A stretch of 64,000 bases of DNA from Casuarius casuarius (Eukaryota; Chordata; Aves; Casuariiformes; Casuariidae). The translations under genes were made by a program, and so were the position numbers. A model generated the notes under the pieces. It searched no databases. It saw nothing but the letters and a program-made list of their open reading frames with translations, and was not told where the DNA came from. The stretch is taken from positions 818,384 to 882,383 of the forward strand of contig PTFA01000338.1 in assembly GCA_003342895.1 (NCBI GenBank), in the 5' to 3' direction. Below, in pieces: positions 50,240 to 60,783 of the stretch (positions within the stretch are counted from its first letter, which is position 1; every line of letters begins with the position of its first letter).

Positions 50240-51418
50240 GTATCAAATCTGTCCCCTCTCCCCTCTATGTGTATATCTTTGTGGTAGGCTTGTTGAGTTC
50301 ACTGGATTAGTGCCATTCAACCCTACTCTGGCCTAGATGCTGCTTTGTAAAATGTACAGAAGAATGCACTAATGTAGTGATCGGATTAGCACAGACTGGA
50401 TTTGATGCTGTCTTCAGGGGACTTTGTTTCTGAATGAAATTGCTTCAGAGGGTTCCTAGTTAAATAAAAGGATATGGTTAAAGTAGTTCCTCTTCTGCTT
50501 TTGTACTTGATCAAAGGTGATGGTGCCAGAAATTTTACTGCTGGTGTTTTCTTTGCTTGTGGTCATAGAGTTTAATGAAAGCTCTGTTTTTTGCTGGGAT
50601 AACCTTGCTTGTCCTTATGCTGCTAGACGAGGCCTTCGGACCATTTGTTGCTCTTGCTTGTCCGTTTCTGCTGTTTCCTCTGGAAGGGATCGTTTTTTTA
50701 AAACTTTAGACTCATTTCCTGTAGTTTTACCGTTGCTGCATGCTGTAGCCTGTGTGCTGTGCTCCGCTGTTTGCCAAATCAGTCCTGCCACAAGTTACAG
50801 GAAGCGGTATTTTGACTCTTCTGGTCCTGCTATCTGGATTATATAAGTTTTAAAATAAGATTGCCGTGTCAGGGGAAGGGAATGGGGTTGTTCTCCTCTG
50901 AGAAGAGGGTTAGCACGTTGGAAAGGAGCATCTAGAGGCATAGCTTGGGTCTCAAATTTAAGTACGTCTAGAAGTAGGATTATGGAAGTCAGAGCAGGTG
51001 TGCTGGTTGTGTTTTGATTAGACGCTGGACTGGATCTTGAAGATCCAGTAGAAGAGTTGAGTAACCTCTCACTGTCATTGTGGACAGGTATACAGAGGAA
51101 GTTCTTGCCCATGTTTGGTGTTGATCACTCTTCTTGCAGACATGTTCACGTAAGCTGTGTCTGGTACCATACTAGCTAAGAAATTTCTGAAATCATAGAT
51201 AAAGCTAAAAGAAAGAAGGAAAAAAANCCCAAAACCCTTCCAAAATTTTAAAAATGCAGACCAATTTTCAAGAGCTTTCCATGTTTCCAGCCACCATCCT
51301 CTTTGCTTTGCGTTCCACTAATAATAAGAACAGGATGGCTTTTAATGCAGAAAGGTTGAAATACAATGTTGTCTTTTAGCTTTTAACTGGTTTTCTTTCC
51401 TTCCCCAAATTACAATAG
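50240..51418 (+). other. UBAP2: Intron after coding exon 8 (contains an N)
   Basis: A 1.2-kb phase-1 intron. A single undetermined base is at 51227 inside an A-run/C-run junction, probably a sequencing ambiguity. No gene or repeat is recognised. Confidence 0.85.
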
Positions 51419-51471
51419 GAGCATGGAAAAATTCAATAGAAGAATGGACAGCAGAAGACTGGAATGAAGAT
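51419..51471 (+). CDS. UBAP2: UBAP2 coding exon 9, Trp-rich segment (residues 247-264)
   Basis: A 53-nt exon, phase 1 to 0, encoding GAWKNSIEEWTAEDWNED. The three tryptophans spaced by acidic residues (W..EEW..EDW) are strongly conserved in UBAP2 and UBAP2L and look like a short linear binding motif. It lies between ACAATAG and GTAAGT. Confidence 0.96.
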
Positions 51472-53099
51472 GTAAGTGTACCTCAGTGGATAGGCAGTGT
51501 TCATTATTTACCCTTTTCAGAGTCTGTGTGTTGTCTTCAGAAATTAAATGTTCTAAATAATGCTTTGCTGTATGTATGCAGTGATACTTCTTAGCATGTT
51601 TCTCCCTGTAATTCTTGTTTAAAACAGTATATATTTAGGTAATTGTACTTCTTGAATAAAATTTAATTTTAAAATATTCATTTATTCTGCTGGGTGGACT
51701 AGTGATGTATAATGTATAATAACATTTTAAGTTGTGTCCCAAATTAAGTATTAATGAGTTATAGTTCTCTGCTGCTTAACACTGATGAGTTAATTGCATG
51801 CTTTCCCCTAATACTGTGTAGAGATTTAAAGCCATGGTATCAGAAGATTTTTATGTAATTTTTTTTTTAGTGCTACAGCTTACTGTCAAGTTTAGACCCA
51901 TCATTTGATTCATTTGGTTGAACATCAAGAGGACTGATTGAAATAATTATATATATTTCAGAACATTAAAAAGGGAGCTAGTAGTATGAAGTTATCACTT
52001 AGTCGCTTCATTCTTATATTTCATCATGATATGTTGTCTAAAGTACTAGAACAATCTTTATTCTAGCTCTTTAACAGACGAGAGACTTGTCCTGATGTCT
52101 GCAAAATATTTGGCATATTTTATTTATTATTTAAATGTTTGTGATTTTAAGTTGTCATTCAGTCTACTATATCAAATCACTGTGCCTGAGCAGGCTGGAG
52201 AACAAATCAGGTAACAAGGAAGTATGGGAAGGAAAACATAGCTTTTAAGAAGCTTTTCATCTATTATAGGAACATCTATTATTTCAAATTTATTTTCACA
52301 AGAGTAAGAGATTGTCTCAAAATTCATCCCTCTGCCTCCCCATGTAGGGTGGCATGTCACTGTTATCCGTTGAAATGTGTGCATGTGTTATATAACGGAG
52401 ACAAAAACTCTGTCCTTAGCTGTTGAGGATGTGTGTTAGGAGGAAATCTAATGAACTCTAAAATGTTACCTATTTCCAGTATCAGTTAAAGGTGCCAGCT
52501 TTGGTGCTAGTTTTAAATCTGTCCTCTATTTCTGCAATGTATGCTAGTGGCGTGCTAAGGGTAGTGAAATATCTGGCTTTGTTTCTGTACCCTGTTTGGT
52601 GCTGGTATAATACAGCATTTACAGTATAGGAGGGATACTGAGCAGTGCTGACTAGGGATAGATTTATTTATTTACTTAGTTTTTTAATTTTTAGACCTGG
52701 GTAATTTTCACATGAATTTTAAATGAGCAGCAAATGAAATCTCTAGCTTGTCATTAATTTTTATAAATTTTGGAATGCTGGAAGAATCCCTGGAACCTAG
52801 AAGAAAGTGTTGATATGCTAATGCTCAGAGAGAGTGAATAAAATGGAGAGCTGCAAAAAAAAGAGCCCCAAACCTGTCTGAGGAAAAATAAAGGAAAAAA
52901 TGATTCATCTGATTTAAAAAATGAAAGTGTAGGAATACAGTTTGTGCCACTAAATGGAGTTTTACGGAAAATGAGTCCTTCTTGAATAAAGCTGTTCTTG
53001 ATCTTTAAGTAAATTATGAATTAACTGTGATGACAGAATATGTCCTCCTAAGAGATTTGATCTTGCGTCTTTTGTTGTCTTTTAAAAACAGCTGTGATA

Positions 53100-53560
53100 T
53101 CACAAAACACACTAGTGAATTAAGATTTGACCTGCAGATTTCAGCAAGTAGTCTTTTGCAGGAGGATCCTTACTGAATGTGGGCGTTTCCAGGAGGGCTG
53201 CACGGAATCCAGTCTTAGGGCAGGTGTCATCTAGTGCCTTCATCAATGATTTGGAAATGAGCATAAAATCACTGCTGGATAAAATGTGTGGGAAATGCAA
53301 AAATTATTGGCATGATGAATAAAAGTAAGCTTGTCATGCAGAGAAATCTGGAACTCTTGCTAGATTTGACCTGTTCTAATGGAAAGTGCTTTGATATAGC
53401 TGAGTGTCTATTTCTTTTATAGGAATAAGGAACACAAGGCTTCCTTCTAGAGCAAGGGACTGTTTTTTGGAAAGCAGCAACTGAAAAATTTCAGGGTTAT
53501 AGAGGAGAGTGAAAAAAGAACAGGTCAGCATGATCTCCTAAAGGGATAATGCTTCGGCAA
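53100..53560 (+). mobile_element. Old CR1-family LINE fragment (reverse-transcriptase end)
   Basis: CTTCATCAATGATTTGGAAA followed by AAAATCACTGCTGGATAAA matches the CR1 stretch around the FADD-coding motif, which is itself degraded here. Downstream, AGGAATAAGGAACACAAGG, GGGACTGTTTTTTGGAAAGC and AGCAACTGAAAAATTTCAGG follow the order of the next part of the CR1 ORF2. Heavily mutated and not coding. Borders are approximate. Confidence 0.65.
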
Positions 53561-56166
53561 AAAAAGCTGTTGTAGTCTTTTTGCATGTAGGTACTCCTCC
53601 CTCTCCCCTAATCATTCTTGATTGACATTTTTGTATTCGGACTCTACTGAACTTGATTCCAAAGTGCTGCAAACAATTATTCATTGCTTTTACAAAACAG
53701 AAGTTGCGGAGAATAGCTGAAAATTATTTACTGATTAAAAAAAAAAAAAAGGTACTTTAGAGTGAGATTTTAAGTTTCGTTGGTATAGTTTGCTGAAATA
53801 AATGTGAAAAATTTACTTTATTGGAATGTAATGGGTTCTGTTTTTAATCGAGCAGAAAAGGCATAATATGAACCTGTGGATAGAAAATAGACCTATGCAT
53901 TTAAATGTGTAATTAAACAATTCTAGCAGTGAACTATTGAAACTATTGAAATGACCAAGGAAGCTAACGTATTCTCTGTCTGCAAATAAAGACCAGGTGC
54001 TTTTCTGAAGAGTATTTTTGGTTAAATGTATTGTTCTCTACTTAGATACAAGTTACCAAGTTCAGTTTTTGAGCAGCTGGGTGAAGTTTAATGTGTTTTT
54101 TTGATCTGGGAAGGATTAGAGTTTGCGATCTAACAGTGCTGTATTGAACAAGTATGGTTGGTTGGCGGCATACTGATAAATAGTGAGAAACTACTTGCAG
54201 TTAAAAATAAGAGGTTGTATTTTGTTAAAGGGATATTCAGGGTTTGGACAGTGAAGGACCAGATACATTTTGAGGTAATACAAGACAGCTCTGCGTTTTC
54301 CTATTAAATTTGTGATCATTTTCTTCTATCTAAAGAAAATAAAGCTTAACTGCAGAAACTGTCAACAGAGGAGAAATAGAACTCATACAAATGGCTGGAA
54401 AGTGGACGAAGGCAAACATTTCCTGAACAATATTGGTAGTTGTAGTTTTTATTGGAAACAACAGCAACACTTTAAAAATTTTGAAAGTATGCTTTAGTTA
54501 GAGTGTTTCTTTTACCAGGAAGCAGTATAAGAACTTGTTTTTAATTTCTTTCACTTCAGTACCTGCTACCAAAATAGTAATGAGGTTTTGTTGTTTCTAA
54601 TTTGTTGGCGTTGATTTTTATCAGGATGCTTGAGTATATTTTTGCCTGTTCTCATCCCATATCAACTGGCCATAGGAGATGGTAGCTAGTTGTTAAATAC
54701 CTTGTCTGCGTGGCGATCGGAGAAGGATTTTATCATAGGTACAAGAGCTGAAATACATAGGTATGCCAATGCCTAAGTGAAAGATTCAAGTATAACGTAT
54801 GGTTAGCCTAACCGATTTTGTCAGGGGAAGATACTACTACTTCTGAGAAACAGTAGCTACATCTGTGCAACAAAAAACTTTTCAGCTGCTGCATGTATTA
54901 TGCATTCTGACAAATGCTGTAATCCCAGCAGATTTAGTTGCTTGATTTGAGCTTGTGGCGGTGTTTGCCACAGTGTGTAGCTGAAACATGAATGTAGCAG
55001 AGCTGGTAGCTGGAGGCTTTGTATGCCAGTTTATTTGAGGAGAAAGATTCCTCCCTTGTACTTAGAGCGTGCTTTTGGGTTGTCACAAACATCCTCAGCC
55101 TCCCTGATTTGCTTAGTTTTCAGGGTTCATCAGTGTTTTGGCCACAGTTGGTCTTATTCTGGGCTAAGTGGGTGTGAGAAACTGTTGGCATTATAAAGAA
55201 TTTAATATTTAACCAGGAGACTGCAAACCGTAGGCTGCCACTCTGCCATTAGCTGACCTACTTGAACCATATAATGCAGGAATCTCATAATGCTACAAAT
55301 ACTGCAGTACAACTTGTTCTAAAATAACACATAAGGTGGGAAAAGGCCTGAGCAACAAAGGAAGAGCTTTTTTTTTTTTGTTGCAAATATACCTGAGCTG
55401 AAATTTCTTTCTTATTTTTGGTCAGACATAGAGTGTTGTGGGCATGCAACAGTATTCACAGAACAGAGAATCTGTTCCAGGGAGCTGAGATTAAAATGTG
55501 TATTGGTGGCAGGGAATGGGAAGAAAATGGAGGGAGGAACTGTGGCGAATTTCTTTTTTTTTTTCATAACACAGCATTGCATTTAGGTAGATGCTAGCAG
55601 AGTACATAAAATATTTCCCTCGCCTGTCAGTTTACTCCCACTTGTATAACAGGGCTTGAACTTTGCCTCTGGAGTGCTAAGCGATTGCTCCCAGTCAGCC
55701 CTCCTGCGTCCTGCTTAAATCAACGGTGTCTTATAGGAGAATCGCACTCAGATGAATATATTCAGTTATATATGTGCTTTCAGTGGAGCTGCCCATAGGA
55801 TGGCAGATGAAATTGGCATGTGTCCTTGATGTCCCTTGAGGTGGGCTACCAATATATGCAATTAGAAATGCATAATTTCCTGCAAGAGCTGTAGTCGAAT
55901 ATCACATTCTAATGGAGTTCTTTGTAACTGTTTGAATAGGTCAGTTATTCTTTAGTTTCAATGCAGAGTTACACCAATGTAGTTAAGGGTGATATTGTGC
56001 AAATTTAATTTAATATATGACCACTATCTATACATATTTCTATCTCATTAAACCTAACCCATATAAGTTTAGGAGTTTCTCTAATTATAAGTATTCTTGT
56101 CAAAAGAAGGGAGTTAGCCCAAGGAAGTTGCAGCTGTTTAACTCCATTTTTCAGACAAGCTGTTTA

Positions 56167-56189
56167 AAAACAAACAAACAAACAAACAA
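56167..56189. repeat. AAAC microsatellite
   Basis: About five CAAA units follow a short A run. Confidence 0.9.
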
Positions 56190-56729
56190 GACTCCAATAA
56201 AACTCCCCAGTCCCCCCACAACCAATACCCTGTGCAAGTTACTCTGTCTTTATTGTATCAGAATGGTGATGTGAGCTGAAATGTGAAACAAAGGTATAGA
56301 TGAAGTGAATGACTGGAAATGGTGCAGTGTGTTAGACTTCTGCAACGGGATTTGTCAGAGCTCCTGCACTGAAGTCCTAAGTTATGTCTATACAAGCTAT
56401 CTTTACAGTGATGATATATTTGCTGTCACATCAGTTAGTTTCTACTGGTATAATCTTCCCTTAAATAAACTGTTGCCCAAACTGACATGGTTGCACTGGT
56501 GTGTTCAATAAATTAAATTTCATAACATTTTAGTTAAATTGGTACATGATTCTGTGGAAAAGAATTTATTGAAATTGGACTAAATTTTCTCAGCTGCATC
56601 ATGACTGCTTGTAGTGTTAGTCTGACATTACTGTTATCTGCAAGTACGTGACTAAGATGGAATTTCTGCAGACGTTGCAGGGAAGTGTCAACGTGCATAT
56701 GATTAAAATACTCTTTCCCTCTCTTTCAG

Positions 56730-56797
56730 CTTTCTGAAACGAAGGTCTTTACTGCTTCATCTGTTCCAGCTGAGAATCATGTCACTCCTGGGCAAAG
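56730..56797 (+). CDS. UBAP2: UBAP2 coding exon 10 (residues 265-286 plus split codon)
   Basis: A 68-nt exon, phase 0 to 2, encoding LSETKVFTASSVPAENHVTP and GQ. LSETKVFTAS is near-identical to human UBAP2. The Ser codon at the end is split (AG|C) across the next intron. The donor is GTAAGC. Confidence 0.96.
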
Positions 56798-58599
56798 GTA
56801 AGCTCTTCTTCCACCTTTTCCTCTATACCTAAAAATGTTTCACTTGGTGAAGCAGTATTAGCTTGCATATATTAAAATAAATGTTGAATAATACACAAGG
56901 ACGGTCCTGGTCAGAGATTGCTAAAGCTAATTTTAAAATTGTGAAAGCCTTACTTGTAAAGAGTTAGTTCTGTGTGTTCCTATGTTACCCGTATTTGACT
57001 GTGGATGTGGAGCCAAGCTCGTCAAATCCATGAGGATAATACTGCGAAGACTGTCTTTTACACAAAGACCCCTATAGAGTAGGGAAAAAGTGTTCTGCTT
57101 TTGAAAAAGAAGCACTGGCACTGCTGTGCAGAAAATGGGAAGCCAGACCCTCCAGGTTCAAGAAGTACTCAGAATGCATCTCTTTGACAAATATGTTAAC
57201 AGAAAGGCTTGCATTAGCAAGAAGGTGAATTTTCTGATGATCATCAAGGTTGCTTGTCTTTGCTCAAGGTAGTAATTTCATATAGAGAACCAAAAATATA
57301 GTAGTTGCTGCCTCACTTTGCTTTTTTTTGTCTTAACTCAGTGCCTGACAAGTGGTGATGTGGAAATAGTTGTCTGCTTTAGCTAGCATTTCCTCAGGTT
57401 ACAGGAAAGCAGGTTAAAGCTGCGTGATCACTATTTCTATAGTCAGAAAGCATGATAACTGAAAGCTAGATGGCCTTATAGTCCCAAACATCTTGATACA
57501 GCTTTACTGCTGTACTTAGAGTGCAGTAAAACTTCCCTTACAACATGGATGGGTCTTGGAGGCAGCATGGTGTCAGTTGTTCTAGAGTCTATATTCTTTT
57601 ACTTCTTAAAAGTGATAATGCATTAGTTTTGATATAAATATTTTCCCAAGTGGATGTCCTTCAAATTATTTTAGAAAACACTGCAGTTTATAAATTCAAG
57701 TTCTAGTTACCGTTTTTTTTTTCCTTTCCTAAAAGAAAACTTTTGCATGCTTGCTTCAGTATCTAATCAATATCTCTAGTATACTTTATCCATAGTAATA
57801 AAAGTGCTAAAAGCAGCTCTTCAGCCCAAGCTTGCAGTGTATTTAGGATAAACTTCAGTCAGAATTTTTGGAGTAATTTCTCTTATTGTATGAATGCTTT
57901 GTTTTACCTTGGATAAACCTCTGCTAAACATGTTAAGGGGTGATAAGCCATGCTAAATATATGAAAATACATGTTTCTTATCCTGCGTAGGTATATGTGG
58001 TAGAGCAATTTTGGGTATGTGCCTACTATCTGAGAAACTTAGCTTCTATTTCTGCTGCTCTTGCAACTTCCATGTGATCAGGCATTAACTGAATTGCTGC
58101 TTGTGTGACTTCATCCATTACCATCCTCATGCCCACTTATACAGGCCTTTGATCCCATACTCTTTGTAGAAGGATTGTGTGATGTAGAGGGGATGTGGAT
58201 TATTGATACGTATAACGGGCTGGCAGGTGGAATTCACTGTAATGTGACATCTCTTTTATCACTTGTCTCCAGTTACATGCTTATATTAATCATATAGATT
58301 ACTTATATGATGCATGATGTAGTAAGAGTTGATAATATTTGAGGAAAAGTGCAAAAAATACTTAGATTCTAATTGTAGTGGAAAGTCTCAGCTAGCAGAA
58401 TTTCCCTTTCTAGCAGAAAACTCTATTCCACCTCGTCGTATGGAGAGTTCTTGTGTGGTAGGTAGACGAGCAAGATTCACAAAGACTTAATTCTGTTGTG
58501 GGTATGGCAGCTTCATCTATGTATTGTTAGTGCTTTCTTCAATTTCAACACTGCGTAATCATCATGTTTATACTAGCTAAACTTTACTTTTTCTTACAG
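56798..58599 (+). other. UBAP2: Intron after coding exon 10
   Basis: A 1.8-kb phase-2 intron with no recognisable repeat or RNA gene. The acceptor is TTTTTCTTACAG. Confidence 0.85.
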
Positions 58600-58789
58600 C
58601 ATTGATTTGGTAACACTGCTTCAAAAGCCTGTGACTTCCACCCAAGAAACAGAAGGCAACTCATTTGAGGCTCCCCAGCAGCAGACCTTTGGCCAAGCCC
58701 TGGTCTTCACAAATTCTCAGCACAGCACCCAGATGGCATCAGGAACTGGCAGCTCCAGTGCTGTAAACTCCTATTCTCCTCAGAGTCTG
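58600..58789 (+). CDS. UBAP2: UBAP2 coding exon 11 (residues 287-350)
   Basis: A 190-nt exon, phase 2 to 0. It reads SIDLVTLLQKPVTSTQETEG, then an Asn/Ser/Phe/Gln-rich part with QQQTFGQALVFTNSQHSTQM and GSSSAVNSYSPQSL. GQALVFTNSQ is a UBAP2 hallmark. The region is predicted disordered, with polar low complexity, as expected for a stress-granule-associated protein. The donor GTAAAA is weaker than the others; reading through would add only a few codons (KLSYGF) before a stop at 58811. Confidence 0.95.
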
Positions 58790-59097
58790 GTAAAATTGTC
58801 TTATGGTTTCTAAATACTCTATATCTTGAAGAGTAGATATTTCAGGTCAAACAACTCTTCCAGTAATGGCTTATTTCATGAGATGTTTCAATATTTGTAA
58901 AATTCAGGATGCGGATGTTGGAGGAACTGGATTAAGAATATCCTCACAAAAATGTAAAATACATGACGACTTCTGTTTTTAATAGGTGGTTCTTTCTTGA
59001 TCTACATGAAGTACTTGTATTAGTTTTTGAGTAGAGAGCAAATGAGTTTAATGCATCCTGATTTGGGATGAAATTGTTTATAAAATGAAATTCTATG

Positions 59098-59177
59098 CCA
59101 GAAAACTATGATGTGGTATTTCCAAGCACATATCTGACTGCTGTTTGTGGAAAACTGACTATTTCTGAGTTTTCTGG
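59098..59177 (+). ncRNA. Intronic box C/D snoRNA, SNORD121-like, copy A
   Basis: A 9-bp perfect terminal stem (CCAGAAAAC at 59098-59106 with GTTTTCTGG at 59169-59177) encloses a C box ATGATGT (59108-59114) and a D box CTGA (59165-59168), 57 nt apart start to start. An internal D'-like CTGA lies at 59134-59137, preceded by the guide-like TATTTCCAAGCACATAT. A second guide-like stretch, GTGGAAAACTGACTATTT, sits just before the D box. A paralogous 80-nt element with the same architecture lies two introns downstream (62598-62677). Mammalian UBAP2 introns host SNORD121A and SNORD121B, so these are the likely counterparts; that identity comes from host gene and copy number, not from a sequence comparison. 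Box C/D RNAs normally guide 2'-O-methylation in the nucleolus; I do not assign a target. Confidence 0.82.
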
Positions 59178-59260
59178 AGTGAGGAAGAGTGGCTTCCCTT
59201 AATTTTGAGCGTTTGAAATTGGACACTTGAATAGCTTCTCAAATAACAAATACAACTATT

Positions 59261-59267
59261 AGTAAAT
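59261..59267 (+). repeat. Putative target-site duplication, left copy (AGTAAAT)
   Basis: Identical to 60295-60301 on the other side of the GC-richer insertion. Confidence 0.6.
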
Positions 59268-60295
59268 TTTAGATTGGGAGGCCAAACCCACTAGCCCAAT
59301 GGAGTGACGCTGCTGCAGCTGCATGATCCCAGGTCCAACCAGTAGTGAGGCTGAGAATATATTCCCAGTAGGCATCTACACAAACACACATATACAACGT
59401 ATATATGCAGCCAGCCACACATATCAACACAGACAGATGCACACCGTACTCAAACAAATAGCACCAGTAGCTTCAGCCTGTTCCCCTCTGGCTGATCAGG
59501 AAGAAGGTCCGTTGGGGGGATGTACATAAAACCGGGTGCAGTGTGGATGCCTCCAACAGCTGGGCTTAGATACCCCCCAGCCCAGGCTCCCAGGTCACTT
59601 GCCCGTTCATCTGGCTTGAGGTTTGTTAGCGATCGCGCACTCACTTGCATACCCTCGCTCTTTCCAGTTGCTGGCACCACAAATGCATCAGCCCTCTGAC
59701 TCATGATCCCCCCCCTTCAGTTGCTGGCACTTAATTTCACCTACTTTGGTCTCTCCAGTTGCTGGCACCCTGCCCCCCCCATGCACACACATGCACACAG
59801 AATAGAGAGTCTCTCACCCAGGAAAATAGAAAGGAATTTAATAAGAAGATAAGACAGACTGCACTGATCAGGTACGGGGCATGGCCAGACAAGCCTCCAA
59901 CCACCTGTTTACACACAACAGGTTCTTTATCCCCTTGTCACCCTAGTTTCCCGTATTTTTTCCTCTCCAAATAGCCTGGATGCCTCCCTTCCTCCCCTAA
60001 ACATCCCATAGTAAGTCTTGCACAATCCCAGAATGCTCTTCCCCTGCAGCCCATAATGTGTAATACTGGCTTAGGCAGTAACCCCCCTCAGTGTGAAAGG
60101 TGCTCTGGAGAACTCCCGTTGACTCATCTTGCTGGGTTTCACACTTGGACAGCAGGGCTGATGCTCTCCTGGGGCAGCTCTGGGAGGAGTCCGGATAGTT
60201 CCTCTAAGTAGGTAATTTGGGTTCCCCTACCTGCCATTGTGCTTCTGCACTCCTTAGTACGTGTTGAGATGAGCTTTTTATCACATAACCTAACA
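59268..60295. mobile_element. LTR-like insertion (probable solo LTR or retroelement fragment)
   Basis: An abrupt 1.03-kb block of GC- and C-richer sequence inside an AT-rich intron, flanked by AGTAAAT on both sides. Read on the minus strand the right end begins TGTTAGG, as an LTR would, but the other end does not finish in CA, so the ends are not fully canonical. It contains a TATATA element (59400-59406), CA-rich simple repeats and three copies of GTTGCTGGCAC (59668, 59720, 59757) in one orientation, resembling repeated control elements of a U3 region. No protein-coding frame is recognised, and the family is not identified. Confidence 0.55.
59661..59770 (+). repeat. Three spaced copies of a GTTGCTGGCAC motif
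   Basis: TTTCCAGTTGCTGGCACC, CTTCAGTTGCTGGCACTT and CTCCAGTTGCTGGCACCC recur at intervals of about 52 and 37 bp inside the LTR-like block. The core of 14 bases (CAGTTGCTGGCAC with its neighbours) is unchanged among copies. Confidence 0.9.
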
Positions 60296-60301
60296 GTAAA
60301 T
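60295..60301 (+). repeat. Putative target-site duplication, right copy (AGTAAAT)
   Basis: Partner of 59261-59267; its first base overlaps the last base of the element as drawn, so the true duplication may be the six bases GTAAAT. Confidence 0.6.
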
Positions 60302-60569
60302 ATGTGCTATTTCGAGGTGCGTGGATTCGAGTAAATCAACGCTATTCCAGGCATAGTGGTGGAAGTACATCGGTGCATAAGCAAAGGATCTGGCCTTACA
60401 CTGCAACAGCTGGATTTTTAGTTGGCTGTTTATTAGTAATCTAGAGCTGCAAAGGATTGAACTGTTGCCAAATAGCAGCTGTAGACATTGATCTTAAGGG
60501 TATGTTCAAATTATTTACAACATACTTATCTTCCCCCTCCCCCTTTTTTTTGTGTGTGTGTTTTGCTAG

Positions 60570-60783
60570 TCTGCAGTTCTCTGTTCTGGCTTTGGAGAAC
60601 TTGGATCCTCTAAATTGGCAAGCTCTACTGGATCCCAAATCTTGGACCAGTTGAAATCTCCAGGTTTGGGTCAGTTTACCTCTCAACAAAACAATAGTAG
60701 CTCTACCACTACTACCACGACTACCACATCATCCTGGGATCTAAAGCCCCCCATTTCTCAGTCCTCAGTCCTTAGTCAGTTTG
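60570..60783 (+). CDS. UBAP2: UBAP2 coding exon 12 (residues 351-421 plus split codon)
   Basis: A 214-nt exon, phase 0 to 1. It encodes SAVLCSGFGELGSSKLASST, GSQILDQLKSPGLGQFTSQQ, then a Ser/Thr-rich run and SSWDLKPPISQSSVLSQF. SQILDQLK and SWDLKPP are strongly conserved in UBAP2. There is an uninterrupted run of eight Thr codons (60708-60731) using ACC, ACT, ACG and ACA, longer than the Thr run I recall in human. The donor is GTAAGT; the next codon (Asp) is split G|AC. Confidence 0.95.

Larger units (their letters stand above)
51472..56729 (+). other. UBAP2: Intron after coding exon 9
   Basis: A 5.3-kb phase-0 intron. It holds an old CR1 fragment (about 53100-53560), A- and T-runs, a 9-bp tandem duplication near 53934, and an AAAC microsatellite (56167-56189). 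No gene is recognised. The acceptor follows a strong pyrimidine tract CTCTTTCCCTCTCTTTCAG. Confidence 0.85.
58790..60569 (+). other. UBAP2: Intron after coding exon 11: host of snoRNA copy A and an LTR-like insertion
   Basis: A 1.8-kb phase-0 intron. The snoRNA-like element starts 308 nt from the donor, and the GC-richer insertion (59268-60295) separates it from the acceptor. Without the insertion the intron would be about 0.75 kb. The acceptor (TTTTGCTAG) follows a T run and a TG repeat. Confidence 0.85.

Noticed and set aside
56409..56484. GTGATGAT and a CTGA about 70 nt apart
   Set aside because: The flanks do not pair and the interior shows no D' box or shared guide; judged coincidental.
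59529..59704. Short open frames within the LTR-like block
   Set aside because: None shows gag, protease or reverse transcriptase motifs; the block appears non-coding.
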